A stretch of DNA of 10,689 nt from Pseudomonadota bacterium (GTDB lineage Bacteria; Pseudomonadota; Alphaproteobacteria; Azospirillales; Azospirillaceae): assembly GCA_023416455.1 (NCBI GenBank), contig JAEZHQ010000118.1, positions 1-10,689 on the forward strand, written 5' to 3'. Both the position numbers and the translations under genes were made by a program. The notes below the pieces were generated by a model. The model was not told the DNA's origin. It did no database searches and saw nothing but the letters and a program-made list of their open reading frames with translations. Below are positions 1-6,642 of this stretch, piece after piece; position 1 is the stretch's first letter, and each line of letters starts with the position of its first letter.

Positions 1-64
1 ATCGGCCCAAGACCTCCTCGAACCGCATCGCCCGGACCTCCGATAGCACTCTGGCCCGACCCAT
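1..64 (-). CDS. ISNCY (IS1202-type) transposase, N-terminal fragment cut by window edge
   Basis: Only the first 21 codons are inside the window, reading leftward from an ATG at 64-62. A strong Shine-Dalgarno sequence (AAAGGAGG, minus strand, about 70-78) lies just upstream and fixes the start. The peptide contains VLSEVRAMRFEEVLGR. This resembles the opening of ISNCY/IS1202-group transposases, which begin with a V-x-K/R-MRFEE-x-Y segment before a helix-turn-helix and a DDE integrase core. The catalytic core lies outside the window, so I cannot tell whether the element is intact. The family call rests on this short match and on other insertion-sequence remnants nearby. Another DNA-binding protein with a similar start is possible. 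Confidence 0.55.
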   Translation of the reverse strand, partial: MGRARVLSEVRAMRFEEVLGR

Positions 65-146
65 CTCGCCCTCCTTTGGAAGGCTTCCAGAATCGGTCAG
101 ATCGTGTGCTACCTACCTCGGTCATATCATGTGTCAGCGACACCAA
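65..146 (-). mobile_element. Probable terminal region of the ISNCY-type element
   Basis: This is the short leader upstream of the transposase start. Read on the minus strand it opens near 143 with GTGTCGCTGACAC followed by ATGATATGACC. GTGTC-AGC-GACAC (131-143) is a small dyad with 5-nt arms. A TGT/ACA-rich end about 80 bp before the transposase start fits an insertion-sequence terminus. The other end is outside the window, so the inverted repeat and target duplication cannot be verified. The boundary at about 143-146 is inference. Confidence 0.35.
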
Positions 147-159
147 CCCCCGAGGCGCC

Positions 160-196
160 TTGCGGCCGGATCAAGTGATGCCATATGATCGGATCA
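160..196 (+). promoter_or_regulatory. Promoter and operator-like boxes of the toxin-antitoxin operon
   Basis: A sigma70-like pair is visible: TTGCGG (160-165), an 18-nt spacer and TATGAT (184-189). The box GGATCA occurs at 168-173 and again at 191-196, 23 bp apart, about two helical turns. The second copy is half of the palindrome TGATC-G-GATCA (186-196), which overlaps the -10. RES/Xre-type antitoxins usually autoregulate their operon by binding such repeats, so these boxes are the natural candidate operator. The ATG at 185 lies inside the -10, which argues that translation begins at 215. Confidence 0.5.
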
Positions 197-214
197 GTTG
201 GCTTGGAGGCGGTG

Positions 215-652
215 ATGCAGATTCAGGGGATCGTGACCGTCATGGGTGGCCGAGCGACATTCGGCCGGGCTGTTACCACGCCCCTGGACCTGCAGCGCCG
301 GATTGTCGAGGGAGTGAACGTCGACGCCCTCGATCGCGTTGCCGGGCACGTCTACGCCGACCCGGCGGCGCGCCGGACCCTGATGAACCGCATCGTGCCG
401 GAGGGAACGCTGAAGCGCCGTCTCCGGGAGGGGCGGCTTACCCCGGCGGAGGGCGAGCGCACGGCGCGCGTGGCGAACGTCATCGCGCACGCCGAGTACG
501 TGTGGCGCAACGCGGAGGACGCCCGGCAGTGGCTAACGACGCCGCACCCGGAACTCGCCGACCGGCCGCCCATCGAGGTGGCCGTCGACGAGTTCGGCGC
601 CCGGCACGTCGAGGAGATCCTCGACGCGATCTTGCACGGGCTGCCTGCGTAA
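215..652 (+). CDS. Xre/MbcA/ParS-type antitoxin of a RES-Xre toxin-antitoxin system
   Basis: This 145-aa cytoplasmic protein should neutralise the RES toxin encoded next and repress its own promoter. Residues about 24-92 are helical and fit the Xre antitoxin helix-turn-helix domain, including VPEGTLKRRLREGRLTPAEG. Residues about 93-144 fit the DUF2384 toxin-binding domain: AEYVWRNAEDARQWLTTPHP, then ADRPPIEVAVDEFGARHVEEILDAI. The ATG at 215 follows GGAGG (205-209) with 5-nt spacing. An in-frame ATG at 185 would add ten residues, but it sits in a likely -10 box and has no ribosome-binding site. The stop is 15 nt before the toxin start, so the two are probably co-transcribed, antitoxin first, as is usual. 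The length is normal for the family. No frameshift is seen. Confidence 0.88.
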   Translation: MQIQGIVTVMGGRATFGRAVTTPLDLQRRIVEGVNVDALDRVAGHVYADPAARRTLMNRIVPEGTLKRRLREGRLTPAEGERTARVANVIAHAEYVWRNAEDARQWLTTPHPELADRPPIEVAVDEFGARHVEEILDAILHGLPA

Positions 653-667
653 TCCAAGCCATAACCC

Positions 668-1153
668 ATGCCGTCGCACCCGACCGGGCCCTTGACGGGC
701 ATCCGCATCGCCGACGACCGCTTCCCGCTGCTGGACGGCGGCGGCGCCTTCAAGACCGGCGGCCGCTGGAACTCCAAGGGGCGCTACGTCGTCTACGCAG
801 GGCTCGGCTTCGCCACCGCGATGCTCGAGAAGCTGGCGCACACCCGGATCGGCCGAATCCCGGCCGGGCAGCGGTTCGCCGAGATCTTTATTCCCGGGCA
901 TGTCGCTGTGGAGGAAATCGGCCCGGGCGACGTGTCCGGCTGGGACGATCCCGGCTACGCCGCCAGCCGCGCCTATGGCGATGCGTGGTACGACAGCCGG
1001 CGCTCGGCGGTGCTGGTCGTGCCGTCGCATCCGGCCATGGGGTTCGAGCGCAACCTCCTGATCAACCAGCTCCACCCGGACTTCGCCGACATCCGCGCGT
1101 CCCGGCCAAGGCCTGTGCTGTGGGACGCCCGCCTGTTCGCGCCCCCCACTTGA
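668..1153 (+). CDS. RES-domain toxin (NAD+-degrading) of a RES-Xre toxin-antitoxin system
   Basis: This 161-aa protein matches RES toxins. Characterised members (Pseudomonas putida Res, Mycobacterium MbcT) deplete cellular NAD+ and arrest growth. The family residues appear in order: Arg33 in GGRWNSKG, Tyr43 in VVYAG, Glu54 in MLEKLAH, then Ser120 in VLVVPS and Asn129 before LINQLHPDFADI. The last block is the typical C-terminal signature. All expected polar residues are present, so the toxin looks catalytically intact. The ATG at 668 is the first start after an in-frame stop at 662-664. Its ribosome-binding site is poor, which suggests coupling to the antitoxin and low toxin output. The gene ends just before an insertion-sequence scar, but its C-terminus looks complete. 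Confidence 0.9.
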   Translation: MPSHPTGPLTGIRIADDRFPLLDGGGAFKTGGRWNSKGRYVVYAGLGFATAMLEKLAHTRIGRIPAGQRFAEIFIPGHVAVEEIGPGDVSGWDDPGYAASRAYGDAWYDSRRSAVLVVPSHPAMGFERNLLINQLHPDFADIRASRPRPVLWDARLFAPPT

Positions 1154-1158
1154 CCGGC

Positions 1159-1170
1159 TTTTGCACCAAC
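1159..1170. repeat. Inverted repeat copy (TTTTGCACCAAC), isolated insertion-sequence end
   Basis: TTTTGCACCAAC is the exact reverse complement of GTTGGTGCAAAA at 1246-1257 and matches 11 of 12 bases of the repeat at 1586-1597. By orientation it resembles the right end of the same element type. It lies 5 nt after the toxin stop codon with no transposase coding to its left, so it appears to be a leftover end. Confidence 0.6.
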
Positions 1171-1171
1171 C

Positions 1172-1240
1172 CAGTTCTACGCCTTTCCCGCCGAGGTCCG
1201 GCGCATCCTCTACACCACGGATGAGATTGACAAGCTCCGA
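1172..1240 (+). pseudogene. IS256-family transposase fragment
   Basis: About 23 codons translate as QFYAFPAEVRRILYTT followed by DEIDKLRW. This closely matches the FYAFPxxVRRIIYTTNAIESLN block near the C-terminus of IS256-family transposases. Everything upstream of it in the transposase is missing, and the match decays after TTDEI. The snippet lies between two facing copies of the 12-bp repeat (1159-1170 and 1246-1257). It has no start codon of its own and is a relic. The family call rests on this single, distinctive motif. Confidence 0.6.
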
Positions 1241-1243
1241 TGG

Positions 1244-1257
1244 ACGTTGGTGCAAAA
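1244..1257. repeat. Left terminal inverted repeat of the IS5-type remnant
   Basis: ACGTTGGTGCAAAA reads inward and pairs with the reverse complement of 1586-1599 at 13 of 14 positions. The inner 12 nt (1246-1257) are also a perfect inverted match to 1159-1170. Confidence 0.6.
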
Positions 1258-1546
1258 ATGCCGGGCCGGGACCGCGGTGCCCAACGATACCGTCGCAAGC
1301 GCGGCCACGCAGCGCGATCAGCACATCCAGATGATCGCAGAACGCGGACGGCTCGGCTGGCAGCGGGCGGTCCGGTACGGAAGGCGATCTCTCGTCGAGG
1401 TGGCGATGATGCGGTACAAGACGCTGATCGGCCGCAGCCTGCGCGCTCGGACTCTGCCTGCCCAGAAGGTCGAGGCGGCGGTCGGCTGCAAGGTCGTGAA
1501 CATCATGACCAGCCTCGGCATGCCGGCTTCCCGCAAGGTCGCCTGA
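1247..1546 (+). pseudogene. IS5-family transposase, C-terminal fragment
   Basis: The open frame ends at a TGA at 1544-1546 and translates to the DDE-transposase C-terminus of the IS5 family. The recognisable string is TQRDQHIQMIAERGRLGWQR, then YGRRSLVEVAMMRYKTLIG, RARTLPAQKVEAAVGCKVVN and IMTSLGMPAS. The block WQ..(T)GYGRRSLVE..M.RYK carries the final catalytic Glu of the DDE triad. The two upstream Asp blocks and the N-terminus are missing, so the fragment cannot be active. Reading could begin at TTG 1247 inside the left repeat, but no ribosome-binding site supports expression. The frame is continuous with the IS256-type snippet at 1172-1240, apparently by chance. Confidence 0.78.
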
Positions 1547-1585
1547 ACGACAACTTTCCAGGGCGGAGTCCGTCAACGCGCCGAG

Positions 1586-1598
1586 TTCTGCACCAACG

Positions 1599-1599
<1 letters not shown>
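1586..1599. repeat. Right terminal inverted repeat of the IS5-type remnant, touching the btuD stop
   Basis: TTCTGCACCAACGT is the partner of 1244-1257. Its outer base, 1599, is also the last base of the TAA stop codon of the minus-strand ATPase gene, so the insertion boundary coincides with the end of that gene. Confidence 0.55.
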
Positions 1600-2398
<799 letters not shown>

Positions 2399-2399
<1 letters not shown>

Positions 2400-3424
2400 C
2401 ACGCCTCCTCCCGCCGCAACCGGGCGATCAGCGCGATCAGGAAGGGCGCGCCGATCAGCGCGGTGACCACGCCCAGCTTCAGCTCCGGACGGGTCGGCAG
2501 AAGGCGGACCGCGATGTCGGCGGCGAGCGTCAGCGACGCCCCCGCCAGGCCGGCCACCGGCAGCAGCCGGCCCGGCCGCGCGCCGACCAGCGGGCGCAGC
2601 AGGTGGGGCGCCACCAGCCCGACGAAGCCGACGGCGCCGGTCACCGACACCGCGCTGCCGACGGCCAGCGCCGCCCCGGCGATCAGGCGCACGCGCAGCG
2701 CCACCAGATTGAAGCCCAGGCTGCGCGCGGTGTCCTCGCCCAGCGTCAGCGCGTCGAGCGCGCGGGCTCCCGACAGGCACAGCGCCCAGCCGGCCAGCAT
2801 CGGCGGAAGCACCAGCCAGAGCTGGTGGGTGCCGCGGTCGGCCAGCGACCCCATCAGCCAGAACACGATCTCCAGCGTGGCGTAGGGGTTGGGCGCCAGG
2901 TTGAGCGCCAGCGCGGTCAGCGAGCCGGCGAGGCTGTTGATGGCGATGCCGCCGATGACCAGCGTCGTCGTCCCGGCCCCCCGCGCCGCCATGACGTTCA
3001 GCAGCACGGCCGCCGCCGCGGCCCCGGCCATGCCACCCAGCGGCAGAGCCAGCGCCACGCTGGCCGACAGGTTGTTGTAGAAGACGATCACCGCCCCCAG
3101 CGCCGCCGAACTCGACACGCCGACGAGGCCGGGTTCGGCCAGCGGGTTGCGCAGCCAGCCCTGCATGGCCGCCCCGGTCAGGCCGAGGCTGAAGCCCACC
3201 AGGAGGCCCAGCACCGCGCGCGGGAGCCGCAGCTCCGCCAGCACCAGGGCCGGCAGGGTCGGACGCCCCGCCAGCAGGTCGGCGAGCGCGGCGCCGAGAT
3301 CGATCGGGACATAGCCGATGGCGGCCGACGCCGCGCAGAGCACCAGCGCCAGCGCCGCCAGCCCGGCGACGAGGAGCGGGTAGGGGACGCGCTCGTCGAG
3401 GGGGCGCGGGGCGGGAGGGGTCAT
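2399..3424 (-). CDS. btuC: Cobalamin ABC transporter permease (BtuC-like, FecCD family)
   Basis: This 341-aa, very hydrophobic protein has the spacing of about ten transmembrane helices typical of FecCD/BtuC permeases. It forms the inner-membrane channel as a dimer with two ATPase subunits. Family landmarks include RLPRAVLGLLVG (66-77), GAAMQGWLRNPLAEPGLVGV (84-103), VFWLMGSL (187-194), the ATPase-coupling loop LGEDTARSLG (228-237) and GFVGLVAPHLLR (266-277). The ATG at 3424 overlaps the upstream binding-protein stop by four bases (ATGA), and its own stop overlaps the ATPase start by one base. The substrate is inferred from the operon: the permease alone could not be told from haem or siderophore permeases. 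Confidence 0.9.
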
Positions 3425-4281
3425 GGTCCGTCCTTCCGGGCGGCGGCGAGCCGTTCGGCGGCCTCGGCGATCTCCGGGGTGGCGCAGCTCCACAGGCGGG
3501 AGGGCACCGACACCGTGCGGACGCGCTCCGCCAGGGCCAGGATCGCCGGATGGAGGAGCACCGCCTCGCCCAGCGACGGCGGCGCGTCGGGCGTGGTGTC
3601 GACGATCAGCCGCTCCGCCCCGCCCAGGATGATGGCTTCCAGGGGCAGCGCGCCCTGGCTGCCCAGGGGCAGGCGGTCGGCGAGATTCTCCAGCCCGGCC
3701 CGCTCCAGGATGGTGTCGACCAGCGAGCCGGAGCCGGCGACGAAGCCGTTGGGCCGCAGCACCACCGCGCCCGGCCGCCGTTCCGGCGGGGCCGAATCGA
3801 GGGCGGCGAAGCGGCCCATCATGCCGGCGACCAGCGCCTCGCCCCGCTCCGGCTCCCCCACCGCCTCGGCGACCCTGCGGATCTGTTCCGCCACGCCCTC
3901 CACGGTCCGGGGCATGTCGAGTTCCAGCAGGGGAACGCCGAGCCGCTTCACCAGCGCCGCCGCCGTCCGCGTCGTGTGCGCCCCGACGATCACCAGATCG
4001 GGGCGCAGGGGCACGATCTCCTCGGCCAGACCCTGGTTGACCGGGATCGCCGCCGCCTGCGCCGCGACGCCGGAGCCGCCCGGGTCGCGCGCCAGCCACG
4101 TCACCGAGGCGACGCGCTCCGGCTCGACCAGCCGCAGCAGAAGCTCGTCGGCGCAGAGGTTCAGCGACGCGATGCGCTGCGGCTTGCCGGGCGTTCCGCC
4201 GCCGGCCGCCGCCGGCCCTCCCGCGAGCGGGAGGGCGGCGAGCAGGAGGGCGGCGAGGAGCCGGAAGGCTCGGCGCCTCAC
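3421..4281 (-). CDS. btuF: Cobalamin-binding periplasmic protein (BtuF-like)
   Basis: This 286-aa substrate-binding protein of the BtuF/FepB type (class III) should capture B12 released by BtuB and deliver it to the permease. A signal peptide is clear: MRRRAFRLL followed by an Ala/Leu-rich core to about residue 26. The mature part begins with QRIASLNLCADELLLRLV and VASVTWLARDP. It continues with LVIVGAHTTRTAAALVKRLG and ends with RLWSCATPEIAEAAERLAAA. These are characteristic of alphaproteobacterial B12-locus binding proteins. The start is the GTG at 4281-4279, which overlaps the btuB stop as GTGA. No ATG lies nearby in frame. The stop overlaps the permease start by four bases. No lipobox is seen near the cleavage region, so it is probably soluble. 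Confidence 0.85.
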   Translation of the reverse strand: MRRRAFRLLAALLLAALPLAGGPAAAGGGTPGKPQRIASLNLCADELLLRLVEPERVASVTWLARDPGGSGVAAQAAAIPVNQGLAEEIVPLRPDLVIVGAHTTRTAAALVKRLGVPLLELDMPRTVEGVAEQIRRVAEAVGEPERGEALVAGMMGRFAALDSAPPERRPGAVVLRPNGFVAGSGSLVDTILERAGLENLADRLPLGSQGALPLEAIILGGAERLIVDTTPDAPPSLGEAVLLHPAILALAERVRTVSVPSRLWSCATPEIAEAAERLAAARKDGP

Positions 4282-6197
4282 AGCGCCAGCCGCAGACCGA
4301 GATAGCCGGCCCGGCCGGGGTTGCCGTAGGTCCAGACCTCCTCGTAGCGGCGGTCGAACAGGTTCTCGACGCGGCCGAAGATCTCGACCCGCTCGGTCAG
4401 CGCGTAGGACCCCGACAGGTTGACCAGCGTGTAGGGTGCCAGATTGACGGCCTGCTGGTTGTAGAAGGTGTCGTAGGCCCAGTCGCGGGTCCGTCCGTTG
4501 TAGATGACGCCGAGATTGACGTTCGCCCGGTCGTCGAGGAAGCGCTGGTTGACGGTCAGGCTGGCCATGTGCTTCGGCCAGCGCGCCAGCTCGCCGCCCG
4601 TGGCATCCCGCCCGTCGGTGAAGCTGTAGGAGGCGCGCACCACCATCCCCTCCAGAGGCTCGACCGACAGGCCGAGTTCCGCCCCGCGGACGTGCGATTC
4701 GCCCGGCATGTTGGCCGAGCTGCGCCCCGTGCCGGTGATCAGGTCGCGGATGCGCTGGTCGAACCAGGTGGCGTCGACGGCCGCCCGCCCGTCCCAGAAG
4801 GGCTGGTCGAGGCCCACGTCCCAGCCGCGCGCCCGCTCCGGCTTCAGGTCCGGGTTGCCGGCGTAGGTGTTGGTGTAGCCGTACAGCTCGAACAGCGTCG
4901 GGTTCTTCACCCCGGTGCCGTAGGAGGCGCGCAGCTTGGTGCCCGTGCCCTCGACCGTGTAGGCGGCGGCGGTGCGCCAGGTGGTGGTGGCGGCGAACAG
5001 GTCGTTGTCGTCGTGGCGGAGGCTGCCGGTCAGGGTCAGCCGGTCGAACAGGTCCAGCTTGTACTGGCCGACCAGCCCGGTGGACGCGATCCCGCGGTCG
5101 AAGGACGCATAGAGGCTGCGCGAGATCGCCTTGTCGTCCTCGCGCTCGACGGCGGCGGTCAGGACATGCTCGGCCGGGCCGGTGTCGAGCGTCAGGTTGG
5201 TCTGGTAGTCGGCCTTGGTCTTGCGGCCGTCGTAGCGGGCGGAGACGGTCTTGTCGGCCTCGCGGTAGTCGCGCCTCTGCCGGCCGTAGGACAGGCCGGC
5301 GATGTGCTCCCACCGGCCGTCGAAGAAGGCGACCTTGCCTTGCAGGCGGCCGAAATACTGCTCGCCGACGGTGTCGGTGCGGTCGTCCAGCGCGCCGCGC
5401 CCACCGGTGTAGCCGTCGGTGTCGGCGCGGAAGCGGGTGTAGCGGCCGACCAGGGCGATCTCGCTGTGCCCGGTCGGGCGGATCGCCGCCTTTCCGGTCA
5501 GCGTGGCGTTGCGGTAGCCGTCCGTTTCGGGATTGCCGCGCCGGTCGTCGGCGATCGACACGCCGTCGCTGGTCACCGCCTGTCCGCTGAGCGACAGGTC
5601 GTAGCGCTCGTCCCCGGCGGCAAAGGACGCGCGTCCGGCGGCGGTGCCGAAGGAGCCGCCCTCGACCGCCGCCTGGGCCGACGGCGCGCCCTTGCCGCGC
5701 CGGGTCACGACGGAGATGACGCCGCCGATGGCGTCGGAGCCGTACAGCGCGCTCTGCGGCCCGCGCAGCACCTCGATGCGCTCGACGTCGCCGGCCAGCA
5801 GGTTGCCGAAGTCGTATTCGGAACCGGAGGCCGGGTCGTTCACCTCGATCCCGTCGACGATGACGAGCGTCTGGTTGCCCTCCGAACCGCGGATGCGGGC
5901 CTGCGTCAGCGCGCCCATGGGGCCGGCGCGGTTGACGGCGACGCCGGGCAGCCCGCGCAGCGCGTCGGAGAGGACGCGGATCTGGCGTTGCTCCAGCTCC
6001 TCCCCGGTGACGATGGTGAGGGCGCTGCCGACCCTGGCGGTCGGGGTGGGAACGCGGTTGGCGGTCACCGACACCGGCGGCAGCGTCATCGTGTCGTCGG
6101 CAGCGGGATCGGCAAGGGCGGAGACGGGAAGCACGGCGCTTCCCAGCGCGACCGCGAACGGAATCGTCCGGATGCAGCGGGGAATGGAACGGGACAT
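4278..6197 (-). CDS. btuB: TonB-dependent vitamin B12 receptor (BtuB-like)
   Basis: This 639-aa outer-membrane receptor should bind cobalamin outside the cell and import it with energy from TonB-ExbBD. The signal peptide runs to about residue 29 (ALA before DP). A TonB-box-like PPVSVTANRVPTP follows (about 40-52). The plug domain has LSDALRGLPGVAVNRAG, IRGSEGNQTLVIVDGIEVND and VERIEVLRGPQSALYGSDAI with GGVISVVTRR. These blocks align well with E. coli BtuB. The remainder alternates aromatic and polar residues as expected for a 22-strand barrel. The protein ends GYLGLRLAL, with Leu rather than the usual aromatic last residue. The ATG at 6197 follows GAGG (6205-6208) with 7-nt spacing. Expression should be repressed by B12 through the upstream riboswitch. 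Confidence 0.92.
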   Translation of the reverse strand: MSRSIPRCIRTIPFAVALGSAVLPVSALADPAADDTMTLPPVSVTANRVPTPTARVGSALTIVTGEELEQRQIRVLSDALRGLPGVAVNRAGPMGALTQARIRGSEGNQTLVIVDGIEVNDPASGSEYDFGNLLAGDVERIEVLRGPQSALYGSDAIGGVISVVTRRGKGAPSAQAAVEGGSFGTAAGRASFAAGDERYDLSLSGQAVTSDGVSIADDRRGNPETDGYRNATLTGKAAIRPTGHSEIALVGRYTRFRADTDGYTGGRGALDDRTDTVGEQYFGRLQGKVAFFDGRWEHIAGLSYGRQRRDYREADKTVSARYDGRKTKADYQTNLTLDTGPAEHVLTAAVEREDDKAISRSLYASFDRGIASTGLVGQYKLDLFDRLTLTGSLRHDDNDLFAATTTWRTAAAYTVEGTGTKLRASYGTGVKNPTLFELYGYTNTYAGNPDLKPERARGWDVGLDQPFWDGRAAVDATWFDQRIRDLITGTGRSSANMPGESHVRGAELGLSVEPLEGMVVRASYSFTDGRDATGGELARWPKHMASLTVNQRFLDDRANVNLGVIYNGRTRDWAYDTFYNQQAVNLAPYTLVNLSGSYALTERVEIFGRVENLFDRRYEEVWTYGNPGRAGYLGLRLAL

Positions 6198-6204
6198 CGG
6201 AAAA

Positions 6205-6277
6205 CCTCGGGCGTGACGCCGGTGGCACGTCACCGCGAACCGAGCGCCGCCGGGTGCGCCGCGAACGGACACCCGGC
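6205..6277 (-). promoter_or_regulatory. Riboswitch expression platform: hairpins before the btuB start
   Basis: In the btuB leader, CTCGG (minus 6244-6240) can pair with CCGAG (6210-6206), which includes GAG of the Shine-Dalgarno GAGG (6208-6205). This outer stem encloses a second one, GTGACG with CGTCAC (6233-6228 with 6218-6213). Upstream is a separate perfect 8-bp hairpin, GCCGGGTG with CACCCGGC (6277-6270 with 6256-6249). No run of U follows any of these stems, so a translational switch is more likely than a terminator. Which fold forms when B12 is bound is inference. Confidence 0.5.
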
Positions 6278-6327
6278 CTGACGACCTCCGGTCCACCCCG
6301 CCCGAATGCGTTCGCGTGTGACCACGA

Positions 6328-6522
6328 CTGACGGCAGGTCTCCTGGCTCGCGGGTTGTCATCGCTCCGTCGCCTTCCCAGGGCCCGAGATCCCAGTGGCG
6401 TTTGGACGGGCGACTCGCCGCTTACAGTTGCGGGGGCAGCCCCGGCGTTGGATCGCGCTCCGGCGTTGGCGCCGGCCGGTCCGCACCGTGTTCCCTTTTC
6501 AGCCCTTGCGGGCAACCGTCGG
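6328..6522 (-). ncRNA. Cobalamin (B12) riboswitch aptamer
   Basis: This 5' leader RNA of the btu operon binds adenosylcobalamin or a related form and should shut down expression when B12 is plentiful. Diagnostic blocks on the minus strand are the B12 box GCCAGGAGACCTGCC (6347-6333) and the core GCTGCCCCCGCAACTGTAA (6440-6422). The AAAAGGGAACACGGTG-type 5' segment (about 6503-6488) and GCCACTGG before the GGGAAGGC-type stem are also present. The closing P1 helix can form between GACGG (6520-6516) and CCGTC (6334-6330). The aptamer starts a few bases after the predicted transcription start. All conserved elements of the class are in the right order, so the call is secure. The exact boundaries are within a few bases. 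Confidence 0.95.
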
Positions 6523-6528
6523 CCGGGA

Positions 6529-6557
6529 GGCTAGGGTGGAAGCCCGGTCCCGGTCAA
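6529..6557 (-). promoter_or_regulatory. Promoter of the btu operon
   Basis: On the minus strand, TTGACC (6557-6552) and CTAGCC (6534-6529) are separated by 17 nt. This is a good alphaproteobacterial sigma70 pair (TTGACN, then CTA-rich -10). Transcription would start at about 6522, right at the 5' edge of the riboswitch. An A/T-rich stretch (about 6575-6615) lies upstream and could act as an UP element. Confidence 0.7.
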
Positions 6558-6612
6558 GCTTCTTGGGGGTGGTTTTCGTCGCATGCGAAATAAGCAACTC
6601 ATGATTGAAAAA

Positions 6613-6642
6613 GTCAGCGTCGGTGTCGGCGTCGGCGTCAGC
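6613..6642. repeat. Five-unit hexamer tandem repeat (GTCRGY)
   Basis: Plus-strand units are GTCAGC, GTCGGT, GTCGGC, GTCGGC and GTCAGC. The array overlaps the stop codon of the DUF1835 gene and continues for about 25 bases past it. It is short and imperfect and may be a replication-slippage tract. No function is evident. Confidence 0.6.

Noticed and set aside
76..1224. A 382-codon plus-strand frame across the toxin-antitoxin region
   Set aside because: It is Arg/Pro-rich shadow coding. The antitoxin and toxin frames match known families and have proper order and spacing.
1154..1598. A functional transposase gene next to btuD
   Set aside because: Only C-terminal motifs of IS256 and IS5 transposases are present. 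The catalytic Asp blocks and start regions are missing.
6249..6277. Hairpin after the riboswitch as an intrinsic terminator
   Set aside because: The 8-bp stem is perfect, but no T-run follows in the direction of btuB transcription, so I treat it as part of the expression platform only.
2603..6281. Long open frames on the plus strand opposite the btu genes (for example 2603-4423 and 4569-6281)
   Set aside because: Their translations are rich in Arg, Gln, Gly and Ala with no domain motifs, as expected for antisense frames in GC-rich DNA. The minus-strand frames carry clear family motifs.
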